Part shown: positions 22,495 through 30,476 of the stretch, piece after piece
Layout of the letters: each line of letters opens with the position of its first letter
Numbering within the stretch: the first letter of the stretch is position 1
DNA from: Pseudomonas chlororaphis subsp. aurantiaca
GTDB lineage: Bacteria; Pseudomonadota; Gammaproteobacteria; Pseudomonadales; Pseudomonadaceae
Reading direction: 5' to 3'
NCBI RefSeq assembly: GCF_013466605.1
Contig: NZ_CP059162.1
Coordinates: 930,001-994,000 of the forward strand
DNA: 64,000 nucleotides
Translations under genes and position numbers: made by a program
The notes under the pieces: generated by a model
What the model was told of the DNA's origin: nothing
Databases searched by the model: none
Seen by the model: the letters and a program-made list of their open reading frames with translations, nothing else

Positions 22495-24699
22495 ATGCAC
22501 AACGACGGGAATGTAGTGCCTTTGCACAAGGCCGCTACGGATCAGGCGAACGCTTCGCCGCTCGCCCGCCTGCCTGTGATTCTGCTTCAGGTCCGTGACA
22601 AGGCCGCCCAGCAACTGCGCCATGGCTTGCAGGAACTGTTCGATAACGCCGACGACACCTTGTTCGAGATGGCCGACCGGGCCCAGAACAATGTCGATCA
22701 GAACACCTTTTTCGAAGCCATGCGCGACCTGCGCCTGAAACGCAAAAGCATTGAGCGCGGCTTCCTGGAAAAACTCTTCGAGGCTTTTGTCGGCCTGGTC
22801 CAGTACGACCCCGCGCCAGCGATCGCCCAGGCCGTCGCCTACGTCCCACCTGCTAATACCTGCCGTGACGACCTGGAGCGCACCGTGGCCCTCGAGGCGA
22901 TGGTCGCCAAGGTGGGCAACCGTGACGGTTTTGCCCTTGGCCAGCTCACCGCGCGCCTGAACGTGCTGCTGGGCAAGCACCTGGACGACCGCAGCAATCC
23001 CTTGGGCCCGGCCATGCTTTGCGAGTACTTCTTCGAGTCTGGGCGCAGCCTGGGGGTGGAGATCAAGGTCAAGCTGATCATTCTCAAGCTGTTCGAGCGT
23101 TACGTGCTCAGCGAGGCCGACCAGTTGTACGCTGAAGCCAATCAGCTACTGGCCGCCACGGGCGTGCTGCCGGAGCTCAAGCCGGCGCCGGCGCGCCGAG
23201 CCATCGACCAGGCGGCCGCGAGTATCCAGGCCACGCCCGAGCCTGGCGTGGCGCAGATGGACGAAAGCGTTCAGGAAGTGTTCGCTGCCTTGCAGGAACT
23301 GCTGTTGCATGTCCGCGGCAGCGTGGTGCCGACCCTGGAGGCGAGCGCCGAAACCCAGCCCATTTCCACCCGTGACCTGCTGCGCCTGTTGTCTCATCTG
23401 CAGCACTACGTGCCAGCCAGCGCCCAGGGCGATTTCGACCTGCGCAATCAGCTGGAACAGCTGCTGACCCGGGTCAGCGTGAAAAGCGGCAAGTCGCGGG
23501 TGGTCGGGGTGGCCGACGAGGATGTGATCAACCTGGTGGCCATGCTCTTCGAGTTCATCCTGGCCGATCGCAACCTGCCGGAATCCTTGAAGACCCTGAT
23601 CGGCCGTTTGCAGATCCCCATGCTCAAGGTCGCGGTGCTGGACAAGAGTTTCTTCAGTCGCAGCAGCCATCCGGCCCGCCGCCTGCTTAATGAAATCGCC
23701 GCGGCGGCCATGGGCTGGGGCAGCTGCGACGATTATCAGCGCGACAGCCTGTACCTGCGCATTGAACAGGTGGTGCAGCGGTTGTTGAGCGATTTTGTCG
23801 ACGACCCGGCGATCTTTTCCGAGCTGCTCGCCGAGTTTCTCGCCTTCACCAGCGACGAGCGGCGCCGCAGCGAGCTGCTGGAGCAGCGCACCCGTGACGC
23901 CGAAGAGGGGCGGGCCAAGGCCGAGCTGGCGCGGCGTCGCGTCGAGCAGGCGTTGAACGAGGGGCTACTGGGCAAGGTCCTGCCCCTGACGGTCGTCGAG
24001 TTCGTGCAACAGGCTTGGAGCAAGGTCCTGCTGCTGACCTGTCTCAAGCATGGCGAGCACTCCAGCGAATGGCGCGAGGGTCTGCAGACCATGGAACAAC
24101 TGATCTGGAGCGTGCAGCGCCACACCGACCCGGATGCCGCCATGCAGCTGCTGGCGCTGGTGCCCGACCTGCTCAAGGCGCTGCGCGACGGCCTGAACGG
24201 CGCGGCGTTCGATCCGTTCGCCACCAGCGAGTTCTTCAGCCAGCTGGAAGCCTTGCACCTGCAGGTATTCGAGCGCTTCGGCGAGAACGCCGGGCAGCAT
24301 CGGCCGGGCGTGGCGGACAAGCAGCCGGCGATGGTCGCGGTCGAGCAGCAAATCATCCTGCCCTGTGCCGAAGAGGGCCCACTGGAGGCCGCGCCCCTGG
24401 CGCTGGCGCCCAATGATCCCGGCTTGCTGCGGGTCGAACAACTGCGGCTGGGGGCCTGGGTCGAATTCCTCGAGGACGAGGACAACAGCGTGCGCTGCAA
24501 GCTGGCGGCCATCGTGCAACCCGGCGACAAGTACATCTTCGTCAACCGCACCGGCATGAAGGTGCTGGAACGCACCCGGGTCGGCCTGGCCCTGGAGTTT
24601 CAGCGCGGGGCCGTGTGTCAGTTGGACGACACCTTGCTGTTCGACCGGGCGCTGGAGTCGGTGATCGGCAGTTTGCAGCGACTCAATCGCGGCAAGTGA
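22495..24699 (+). CDS. DUF1631-family protein
   Basis: This 734-residue, largely helical protein has no signal peptide or membrane span. Residues about 30-480 match the DUF1631 style (DNADDTLFEMADRAQNN, FFEAMRDLRLKRKSIERGFLEKLFEAF). A charged helix at about 455-490 (ERRRSELLEQRTRDAEEGRAK) separates it from the rest. The last 90 residues (LRLGAWVEFLEDEDNSVRCK, IFVNRTGMKVLERT) read like a small beta-barrel, possibly PilZ-like. Start ATG 22495 follows CAGGAGGC. P. aeruginosa has the same gene between nadC and ampD; its function is not known to me. Confidence 0.85.
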   Translation: MHNDGNVVPLHKAATDQANASPLARLPVILLQVRDKAAQQLRHGLQELFDNADDTLFEMADRAQNNVDQNTFFEAMRDLRLKRKSIERGFLEKLFEAFVGLVQYDPAPAIAQAVAYVPPANTCRDDLERTVALEAMVAKVGNRDGFALGQLTARLNVLLGKHLDDRSNPLGPAMLCEYFFESGRSLGVEIKVKLIILKLFERYVLSEADQLYAEANQLLAATGVLPELKPAPARRAIDQAAASIQATPEPGVAQMDESVQEVFAALQELLLHVRGSVVPTLEASAETQPISTRDLLRLLSHLQHYVPASAQGDFDLRNQLEQLLTRVSVKSGKSRVVGVADEDVINLVAMLFEFILADRNLPESLKTLIGRLQIPMLKVAVLDKSFFSRSSHPARRLLNEIAAAAMGWGSCDDYQRDSLYLRIEQVVQRLLSDFVDDPAIFSELLAEFLAFTSDERRRSELLEQRTRDAEEGRAKAELARRRVEQALNEGLLGKVLPLTVVEFVQQAWSKVLLLTCLKHGEHSSEWREGLQTMEQLIWSVQRHTDPDAAMQLLALVPDLLKALRDGLNGAAFDPFATSEFFSQLEALHLQVFERFGENAGQHRPGVADKQPAMVAVEQQIILPCAEEGPLEAAPLALAPNDPGLLRVEQLRLGAWVEFLEDEDNSVRCKLAAIVQPGDKYIFVNRTGMKVLERTRVGLALEFQRGAVCQLDDTLLFDRALESVIGSLQRLNRGK

Positions 24700-24761
24700 T
24701 CGCAACCTGGGCGTGGAACGCGGCATACTGAGCCGTCACAGGCTTCGTTGAAGGAATCGGT

Positions 24762-25322
24762 ATGCAGTTGGACCCCGCAAGCGGCTGGTGTCACGGCGTT
24801 CGCCATTGCCCGTCACCCAATTTCAACGCACGCCCCGCGGATGAAATCTCCCTGCTGGTGATCCACAACATCAGCCTGCCGCCGGCCCAGTTCGCGACGG
24901 GCAAGGTGCAGGCATTCTTCCAGAACCGTCTTGATGTCACAGAGCATCCTTATTTTGCCGGGATCGCCGACCTGCGCGTGTCCGCGCATTTCCTGATCGA
25001 ACGTGACGGAACCGTCACTCAGTTTGTCTCCTGTCTGGACCGTGCCTGGCACGCCGGCGTGTCGTGGTTCGACGGGCGCGAAAGCTGCAATGATTTCTCC
25101 CTGGGGATCGAACTGGAAGGTACCGACGAGTTGCCGTTCACCGATGCCCAGTACGACGCGCTGATTGCCTTGACCCGGCAGTTGCAGCAGGCCTTCAAGG
25201 CCATCACCCCACAGCGGATTTGTGGGCACAGCGATATCGCTCCGGGGCGCAAGACCGATCCGGGGCCCGGATTCGACTGGGTACGCTATCGTGCGGCCCT
25301 GAACGAAGGGGAAGGACAATGA
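24762..25322 (+). CDS. ampD: 1,6-anhydro-N-acetylmuramyl-L-alanine amidase AmpD
   Basis: This 186-residue cytoplasmic zinc amidase removes the peptide from anhydromuropeptides during cell-wall recycling. Its loss derepresses AmpC beta-lactamase. Zinc ligands are His35 (VIHN), His156 (CGHSDIAPGRKTDPG) and Asp166, with Glu117 and Lys164 as catalytic residues. These correspond closely to H34, H154, D164, E116 and K162 of Citrobacter AmpD. It overlaps ampE by four bases (ATGA). Confidence 0.97.
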   Translation: MQLDPASGWCHGVRHCPSPNFNARPADEISLLVIHNISLPPAQFATGKVQAFFQNRLDVTEHPYFAGIADLRVSAHFLIERDGTVTQFVSCLDRAWHAGVSWFDGRESCNDFSLGIELEGTDELPFTDAQYDALIALTRQLQQAFKAITPQRICGHSDIAPGRKTDPGPGFDWVRYRAALNEGEGQ

Positions 25323-26155
25323 GTTTTCTGGTGTTGTTGCTGGCGGTCTGGATCGAGAAATTCTCGGCCTTGCGCCAGCGCGTTCAGCATGACGAGCCGT
25401 GGTTGCGCCAACTGTTCCGGCAGGAATCCAGCCCGCGTCTGGCCAAGCGTCCCTGGTGGGTGCTGGCCTTGCTGGTGCTGCTGCCGGCAGTGGTGCTGGG
25501 GTTGCTGTTGCTGGTCCTGGAGCCGCTGGCCTACGGCCTGCTGGCGTTGCCGGTGCATCTGTTGGTGGTGATCTACAGCCTGGGGCGGGGCGACCTGCTG
25601 GGCGAACTCGGGCCGTTTCGCGATGCCTGGCGCCGCGAGGACCTGCAAGCCGCGGCGCATGTCGCCAAGCGCGACCTGGATATCTGCGCCGACAGTGGCG
25701 AGCAGTTGCTCGATCGGGTTCAGGGGCATCTGCTGTGGCAGGCCTACCAGAGCTTTTTCGCGGTGATCTTCTGGTACTTCCTGCTGGGCCCGGTGGCCGC
25801 ATTGAGTTATCGCCTGCTGGCGCTGGCCGCCGAGCACAGCAAGAACCCGGCGGTCGCCGAGCGCGCCGGGCAGCTGCGGCATGCCTTCGACTGGTTGCCG
25901 GTACGCCTGCTGGCGGCCAGCTTCGCCCTGGTGGGCAACTTCGTCGCGGTCAGCCGCGTGATGCTCCACGAACTGCTGAACTGGAACATCAGCGCCGCGC
26001 AGCTGGTGGAAAAGGTCGGCCTGGTCGCCGCGGAAATCCCCGCACCGATCACCGGGCCGGACGGCATTGTCAGCCTGGACCGGATATGGGAGCTGTTGCT
26101 GCGGGCCGCGGTGCTCTGGTATGCCGCTTTCGCCCTGTGGACCGTGTTGCCCTGA
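25319..26155 (+). CDS. ampE: regulatory signalling protein AmpE
   Basis: This 278-residue inner-membrane protein has about four helices: one near residues 44-64, an adjoining one at 66-84, one at 145-165 and a C-terminal one. In enterobacteria ampE lies with ampD and is implicated in sensing for beta-lactamase induction, though its role is unsettled. MSFLVLLLAVWIEKFSALR is typical. The ATG at 25319 overlaps the ampD stop, indicating coupling. A GCGCTGGC/GCCAGCGC hairpin at 26173-26204 follows. Confidence 0.93.
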   Translation: MSFLVLLLAVWIEKFSALRQRVQHDEPWLRQLFRQESSPRLAKRPWWVLALLVLLPAVVLGLLLLVLEPLAYGLLALPVHLLVVIYSLGRGDLLGELGPFRDAWRREDLQAAAHVAKRDLDICADSGEQLLDRVQGHLLWQAYQSFFAVIFWYFLLGPVAALSYRLLALAAEHSKNPAVAERAGQLRHAFDWLPVRLLAASFALVGNFVAVSRVMLHELLNWNISAAQLVEKVGLVAAEIPAPITGPDGIVSLDRIWELLLRAAVLWYAAFALWTVLP

Positions 26156-26245
26156 CGGCGAGCCGCGAGTGAGCGCTGGCGAGCCTCCCCGGTCTTGCCA
26201 GCGCAGATAAAGCCTTCCTTCTGTCCGCCGTCCCCGCGGTTAACC

Positions 26246-26272
26246 TTAAGTTACAAACCCTTTTGCCGATTT
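26246..26272 (+). promoter_or_regulatory. FliA (sigma-28) type promoter for the chemoreceptor
   Basis: TTAAGTTA, 11 bases, then GCCGATTT closely match the flagellar sigma-28 consensus TAAAGTTT-N11-GCCGATAA. The element is about 90 bases upstream of the chemoreceptor GTG, so the receptor is probably expressed with late flagellar genes. Confidence 0.7.
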
Positions 26273-26360
26273 GAGCTATACAGAAGCAGCGCCAAATAGT
26301 GGCTATCTGCCGTCTTCGCGTACCTGCCAATAAAAATAAAAGCAAAAAGGGAGACTTCTT

Positions 26361-28391
26361 GTGAAGAGCTTGCTCTATCCCGCCATTGCCCTGATGAACC
26401 GCCTGAGCTTCGGCATGAAGTTCAGCCTGATCAGCGTGCTGTTTTTTCTGCCGATGCTGGTCACCAACTTCTATCTGGTGCGCGATTCCTACCGTGAATT
26501 CCAGGGCACCCAGGTCGAGCTGCAAAGCCTGGACCTGCTGGGCAGCAGCCTGACCCTGCGCCGCGACCTGGAAACCCTGAACAACATGGTGCAGATCAAC
26601 GCGACCCTGGGGCAGTCCGGCAAGGCCGGGGATATCGAGAGCAAGATCGTTGCCTTGGAAAAGTCTGTGCTCGAACGCTTGCAGGGCCTGGCCGCCGTCA
26701 CCGTGGACCCCGAGCAGGTTGGGGTTTTCGATGGCAAGCGCGATGAAATGATCGCCGCCTTCAAGGCGCAGCAGGCGGAAAGCTCGCTGCAAAGCAAAAG
26801 CGCGCTGATCGGCAAGCTCTTGGGCAGCGCACAGATTTTCAGCCAGATCATCGCCAGCCAGTCCGGCCTGAGCCGCGATACCCAGAGCGATGTGCGGCAA
26901 TTGAGTGAACTGGTGACCAGCGTCACGCCGCAGGTCACGCAGACTCTCGGCGAAGGCCGGGCGATGGGCGCCTATTCCCTGGGCCAGGGTTTTCTCAACT
27001 CGTCCGCCAGCACCCGCTTTGACGAATTGCTGGTGCAGATCGAGAAACTCCAGGCCGAATACGGCCTGAAACTGCAGGATGCGCTGGGCTCGAGCAAGGC
27101 CGCCCAGGGCGCGCTGGATAGCCTGGCCAGCGCCAGCAAAGGCAGCCTCAAGCAAGCCAGCGAGCTGTTCGAAGAGCAGGTGGTGATGGCCGATACCCTG
27201 GACGCGCCCTGGCAGGGCTTTTATGACCAGGTCAGCGGGCTGATGGCGCAGACCTACCAGCTCAACGAGGCGACCCTGAAGTTTCTCGGCGAGGAGCTGC
27301 AACAGCGGCTGGGGCAGAACCGTACGCAGATGATGCTGCTGGTGGTGGCGCTGGCGGCGGTGTTCCTGCTGATCTTCTATCTCTACGGTGCGTTCTACGT
27401 CTCGACCCGCACCACCCTCAAGCGCCTGGGCGCGATGATGGACAAGGTGGCGGCCGGTGACATGACTGTCACCTTCAACGCCCAGAGCCGCGACGAACTG
27501 GGAGAGTTGGGCATTGTATTCAACGGCACCGTGGCGAAGATCCACGACCTGATTGAGCTGGTGGGCAAGACCGTCGGCGAGGTCGAGCGCCAGGCCGGGC
27601 AGGTGGAAGCTGTGTCGGCCCAGAGCAACCAGGCGGTGGCCGGGCAGCGCAGCCAGATCGAGCAGGTGGCGACGGCGATGAACCAGATGTCCGCCACGTC
27701 CCAGGAAGTCGCGCGTAGCGCGGCGGCCGCGGTCAGCAGTGCCCACAGCGTCAACGACGAGACCATCAGCGGGCGCGGGCTGGTGGAATCCCAGCAAGGC
27801 AGCATTGCCCAGCTGGCCAACGAGATCGACCAGTCGGTGCTGGTGATCAATCAGCTGGCCAGCGACAGCCAGGCCATCAGCCGGGTGCTGGAGGTGATCA
27901 AGAGCATCGCCGAACAGACCAACCTGCTGGCCCTCAACGCCGCCATCGAAGCGGCCCGCGCTGGCGAGCAGGGGCGGGGTTTCGCGGTGGTGGCCGACGA
28001 AGTGCGGACTCTGGCCAAGCGCACCCAGCAATCGACCGAGGAAATCGAGCAGATGATCGTCAAGCTCCACGGCGGCGTGGGGGCGGCGGTCAAGGCCATG
28101 GGCATCAGCCATGAGATGGCCAATGGCACGGTCGGGCAGTCGGAAAAGGTCCAGCAGGCGCTGGAGAATATCCTCGGCGCGGTGGGCATGATCGTCGACC
28201 AGAACCAGCAGATCGCCGCGGCGGTGGAGCAGCAGACCGCGGTGGCCCACGACATCGATCAGAACATCGTCGAGATCAACCGCGCTGGCGAGCGCACCGC
28301 CGAAGGCGCCTACCAGACCGAAAACGCCAGCCGCCAGCTGTCCGCGCAGGTGGTGCAGTTGAAGCAACTGATCAGCGCGTTCCGGGTCTGA
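26361..28391 (+). CDS. methyl-accepting chemotaxis protein
   Basis: This 676-residue transmembrane chemoreceptor has membrane helices at about residues 21-41 and 322-345. The roughly 280-residue periplasmic sensor is helical and not of a type I can name. A HAMP domain (MMDKVAAGDMTVTFNAQSRDELGEL) follows. The cytoplasmic hairpin has its tip at EQTNLLALNAAIEAARAGEQ (about 517-536). No CheR-tethering pentapeptide ends the protein (QLISAFRV). Start GTG 26361 follows AAGGGAGA. P. aeruginosa PA4520 lies in the same place after ampDE. The ligand is unknown. Confidence 0.93.
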   Translation: MKSLLYPAIALMNRLSFGMKFSLISVLFFLPMLVTNFYLVRDSYREFQGTQVELQSLDLLGSSLTLRRDLETLNNMVQINATLGQSGKAGDIESKIVALEKSVLERLQGLAAVTVDPEQVGVFDGKRDEMIAAFKAQQAESSLQSKSALIGKLLGSAQIFSQIIASQSGLSRDTQSDVRQLSELVTSVTPQVTQTLGEGRAMGAYSLGQGFLNSSASTRFDELLVQIEKLQAEYGLKLQDALGSSKAAQGALDSLASASKGSLKQASELFEEQVVMADTLDAPWQGFYDQVSGLMAQTYQLNEATLKFLGEELQQRLGQNRTQMMLLVVALAAVFLLIFYLYGAFYVSTRTTLKRLGAMMDKVAAGDMTVTFNAQSRDELGELGIVFNGTVAKIHDLIELVGKTVGEVERQAGQVEAVSAQSNQAVAGQRSQIEQVATAMNQMSATSQEVARSAAAAVSSAHSVNDETISGRGLVESQQGSIAQLANEIDQSVLVINQLASDSQAISRVLEVIKSIAEQTNLLALNAAIEAARAGEQGRGFAVVADEVRTLAKRTQQSTEEIEQMIVKLHGGVGAAVKAMGISHEMANGTVGQSEKVQQALENILGAVGMIVDQNQQIAAAVEQQTAVAHDIDQNIVEINRAGERTAEGAYQTENASRQLSAQVVQLKQLISAFRV

Positions 28392-28392
28392 T

Positions 28393-29181
28393 TCAGGCGC
28401 TGTGGGGCCAGCCGAACAGCGCGCAGGCGTTGGCGGTACTGGCCGCCGCCAGCTGTTCGGGGCTGATGGCCATGATCTCGGCCAGGGCTGTGCAGATCTC
28501 CGGCAGGTGTTGCGGGCTGTTGCGCTGGCCCGGGTACATGGCGGGCGCCATGTCCGGCGAATCGGTTTCCAGCACCACCGCGTCCAGTGGCAAGTCGGCG
28601 ATGACCTTGCGCAGGCGCAGCGCCTGCGGCCAGGTCGCGGCGCCACCCAAGCCCAGTTTGAACCCCAGCTTGATGTATTCGCGGGCTTCTTCGCGGCTGC
28701 CGGCGAAGGCGTGGATGATACCGGCGCGCTTGAGCTTGAAGCGCTTGAGGGTGGCAATTACCGCGGCATGGCTGCGCCGTACGTGGAGCAGGGCCGGCAG
28801 TTGGAAGTCCGCGGCCAGTTGCAGTTGCGCTTCGAACAGTTGCTGCTGGCGCTGGCGATCCAGCTGTTCGAGAAAATAATCCAGGCCGATCTCACCCACC
28901 GCGCACAACTGCGGATGGCCCGCCAGGCGGGTCAGCCAGTCGCCCAGCTCAATCAGGTCGGCCGGGCTGTGCTCGTCGAGATAGACCGGGTGCAGGCCGA
29001 AGGCGGCATGCAGGTCGGCATCGCTCTGCACCAGCTCCCAGAGTCGCTGCCAATTGCGCTGATAAACCCCCAGCACCACCATCCGCCGCACGCCGAGGGC
29101 GCGGCTGGCAGCCAGCAGCGCCTGACGATCCGCGTCGAAATCCGGAAAATCCAGATGGGTGTGGCTGTCGATCAGCTCCAC
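28393..29181 (-). CDS. TatD-family metal-dependent hydrolase/DNase
   Basis: This 262-residue TIM-barrel hydrolase opens with the metal-binding DSHTHLDF. It continues with GLHPVYLDEH, AVGEIGLDY, LLHVRRSHAAV, IIHAFAGSREEA and LETDSPDMAP, giving all expected metal ligands. TatD proteins are 3'-5' exonucleases linked to DNA repair. GTG 29181 is chosen because ACGAGG of the fruR end lies seven bases upstream; a TTG at 29187 is too close to that site. It begins two bases after the fruR stop, so it is cotranscribed with fruR. Confidence 0.9.
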   Translation of the reverse strand: MELIDSHTHLDFPDFDADRQALLAASRALGVRRMVVLGVYQRNWQRLWELVQSDADLHAAFGLHPVYLDEHSPADLIELGDWLTRLAGHPQLCAVGEIGLDYFLEQLDRQRQQQLFEAQLQLAADFQLPALLHVRRSHAAVIATLKRFKLKRAGIIHAFAGSREEAREYIKLGFKLGLGGAATWPQALRLRKVIADLPLDAVVLETDSPDMAPAMYPGQRNSPQHLPEICTALAEIMAISPEQLAAASTANACALFGWPHSA

Positions 29182-29183
29182 GG

Positions 29184-30179
29184 TCAAGCCTCGTGAATGC
29201 GCTGCTTGAAGGTTCGGGCGATGGCGTTCACGCCGGGTTGGTAATGGGCTTCTTCGATGGCGGCCAGGGCCAGTTGCAGGGCCTTGTCGGCAATCAGCTG
29301 GTGCTGCTGGGCCATGGCATTCACCGGCAGCGGCAGGAAGTCCAGCAACTGGGTATCACCGAAGGTGCCCAGGCGCAGCGGCCGCGACTTGAGCGGGAAG
29401 TCGTGCAGCGCGTCGAACACCCCTTGCAGCAACACATAGGAGGTGGTTACCAGGGCATCCGGCAGGTGGCCCAGACGCTCCAGCAACGCTTCCATCAGTT
29501 GGCGACCGCAGTCGCGGCTGAAGGCTTCGCCCTGTTCGATCAGCACCTGGCCGTCGAAACCTTCCAGCGCCTGCTTGAAGCCGGCGGCGCGTTCGCGGCT
29601 GATGCCCAGCTCCGGACGGGCGCCGATCAGAGCGATCTGCCGCGGCTGGGGCTGCAACAGGCTGCGGGTCAGGTGCAGGCTGGCTTGTTGATCGTCGCTG
29701 ATCACCGAGCAGAAAAACTCCGGCTCCATCACCCGGTCGATGGCGATGATCGGCAGGCCCTGGGCCTGCAACAGGCGATAGGTGTCATCCTCGGGCGGCA
29801 GGCAGCTGGCGACGAACAGCGCGTCGCAGCGGCGCGCGCGGAACAGTTGCAGCAGCTGCCGCTCGCTGTCCGGGGCATCGTCGGAGCTGGCGATCAGCAG
29901 TTGGTAACCACGGGCGCGGGCGCCTTGCTCGAGCAGCTTGGCGATGCGCGCGTAACTGGGGTTTTCCAGGTCCGGCAGGATGAAGCCCAGGGTCCGGGTC
30001 CGCCGGCTGCGCAGCCCGGCGGCCTGAGGGTTGGGCGTGAAGCCATGTTCCTCGACCACCGCCCGGACCCGTTCGACGGTCGCGTTGCTGATACGTTGCT
30101 GTTCGGCCTTGCCGTTGATGACGTAGCTGGCGGTGGTGACGGACACACCGGCCAGTCTGGCGATATCACTGAGTTTCAA
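29184..30179 (-). CDS. fruR: fructose operon repressor FruR (Cra), LacI family
   Basis: This 331-residue LacI-type regulator has an N-terminal helix-turn-helix KLSDIARLAGVSVTTASYVING and a periplasmic-binding-like effector domain. In P. putida the homologous regulator binds TTAAACGTTTCA and is released by fructose-1-phosphate. I choose TTG 30179, which gives MKLSDIARLAG like the family; AAGGA lies nine bases upstream. Upstream ATG and GTG codons would add an unconserved leader. It is divergent from the fru operon, whose promoter region contains a matching operator. Confidence 0.93.
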   Translation of the reverse strand: MKLSDIARLAGVSVTTASYVINGKAEQQRISNATVERVRAVVEEHGFTPNPQAAGLRSRRTRTLGFILPDLENPSYARIAKLLEQGARARGYQLLIASSDDAPDSERQLLQLFRARRCDALFVASCLPPEDDTYRLLQAQGLPIIAIDRVMEPEFFCSVISDDQQASLHLTRSLLQPQPRQIALIGARPELGISRERAAGFKQALEGFDGQVLIEQGEAFSRDCGRQLMEALLERLGHLPDALVTTSYVLLQGVFDALHDFPLKSRPLRLGTFGDTQLLDFLPLPVNAMAQQHQLIADKALQLALAAIEEAHYQPGVNAIARTFKQRIHEA

Positions 30180-30217
30180 CCCGGGTTTTCCTTGTTTTCT
30201 GGAGCTTGCCCCGACAT
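30176..30217 (-). CDS. possible 13-codon leader peptide overlapping the fruR start
   Basis: ATG at 30217 opens a 13-residue frame (MSGQAPENKENPG) whose TGA stop overlaps the fruR TTG start as TTGA. AGGA stands about 11 bases upstream. If translated it could couple or tune fruR initiation at its weak start codon. Only the arrangement is seen; translation is unproven. Confidence 0.3.
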   Translation of the reverse strand: MSGQAPENKENPG

Positions 30218-30326
30218 TTTCACCAATCCTAACCGATATAGGCAGGCGACCAATGTCGGAACGTGCAGCCGACAGGTAGGGCTTCAAGGATGGAAGATTA
30301 TCGAGTAACGTGCCCAATATTCTAGA

Positions 30327-30340
30327 TTAAACGTTTCAGC
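30327..30340 (+). promoter_or_regulatory. FruR/Cra operator
   Basis: TTAAACGTTTCAGC matches the P. putida FruR operator TTAAACGTTTCA exactly over its 12 bases and the E. coli Cra site with one change. It lies in the divergent region between fruR and fruI, about 137 bases before the fruI ATG, well placed to repress the operon and possibly fruR. Confidence 0.85.
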
Positions 30341-30476
30341 ACGCGTATTTTCTAGGGGATATGGGCAGACGGGAACAGGGCCTTGCCAAGCCGGCGGTCC
30401 CGTTTGTGGCATTAAAGCCGCCTGACTGATTCACTCAAAACAATACCTAGCGCCCCGGCGCTAAATAGGAGAAAGC

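Noticed and set aside
26070..28757. 895-codon minus-strand open frame opposite the chemoreceptor and ampE end
   Set aside because: Antisense shadow. The + strand encodes a textbook chemoreceptor signalling hairpin with a promoter and ribosome-binding site.
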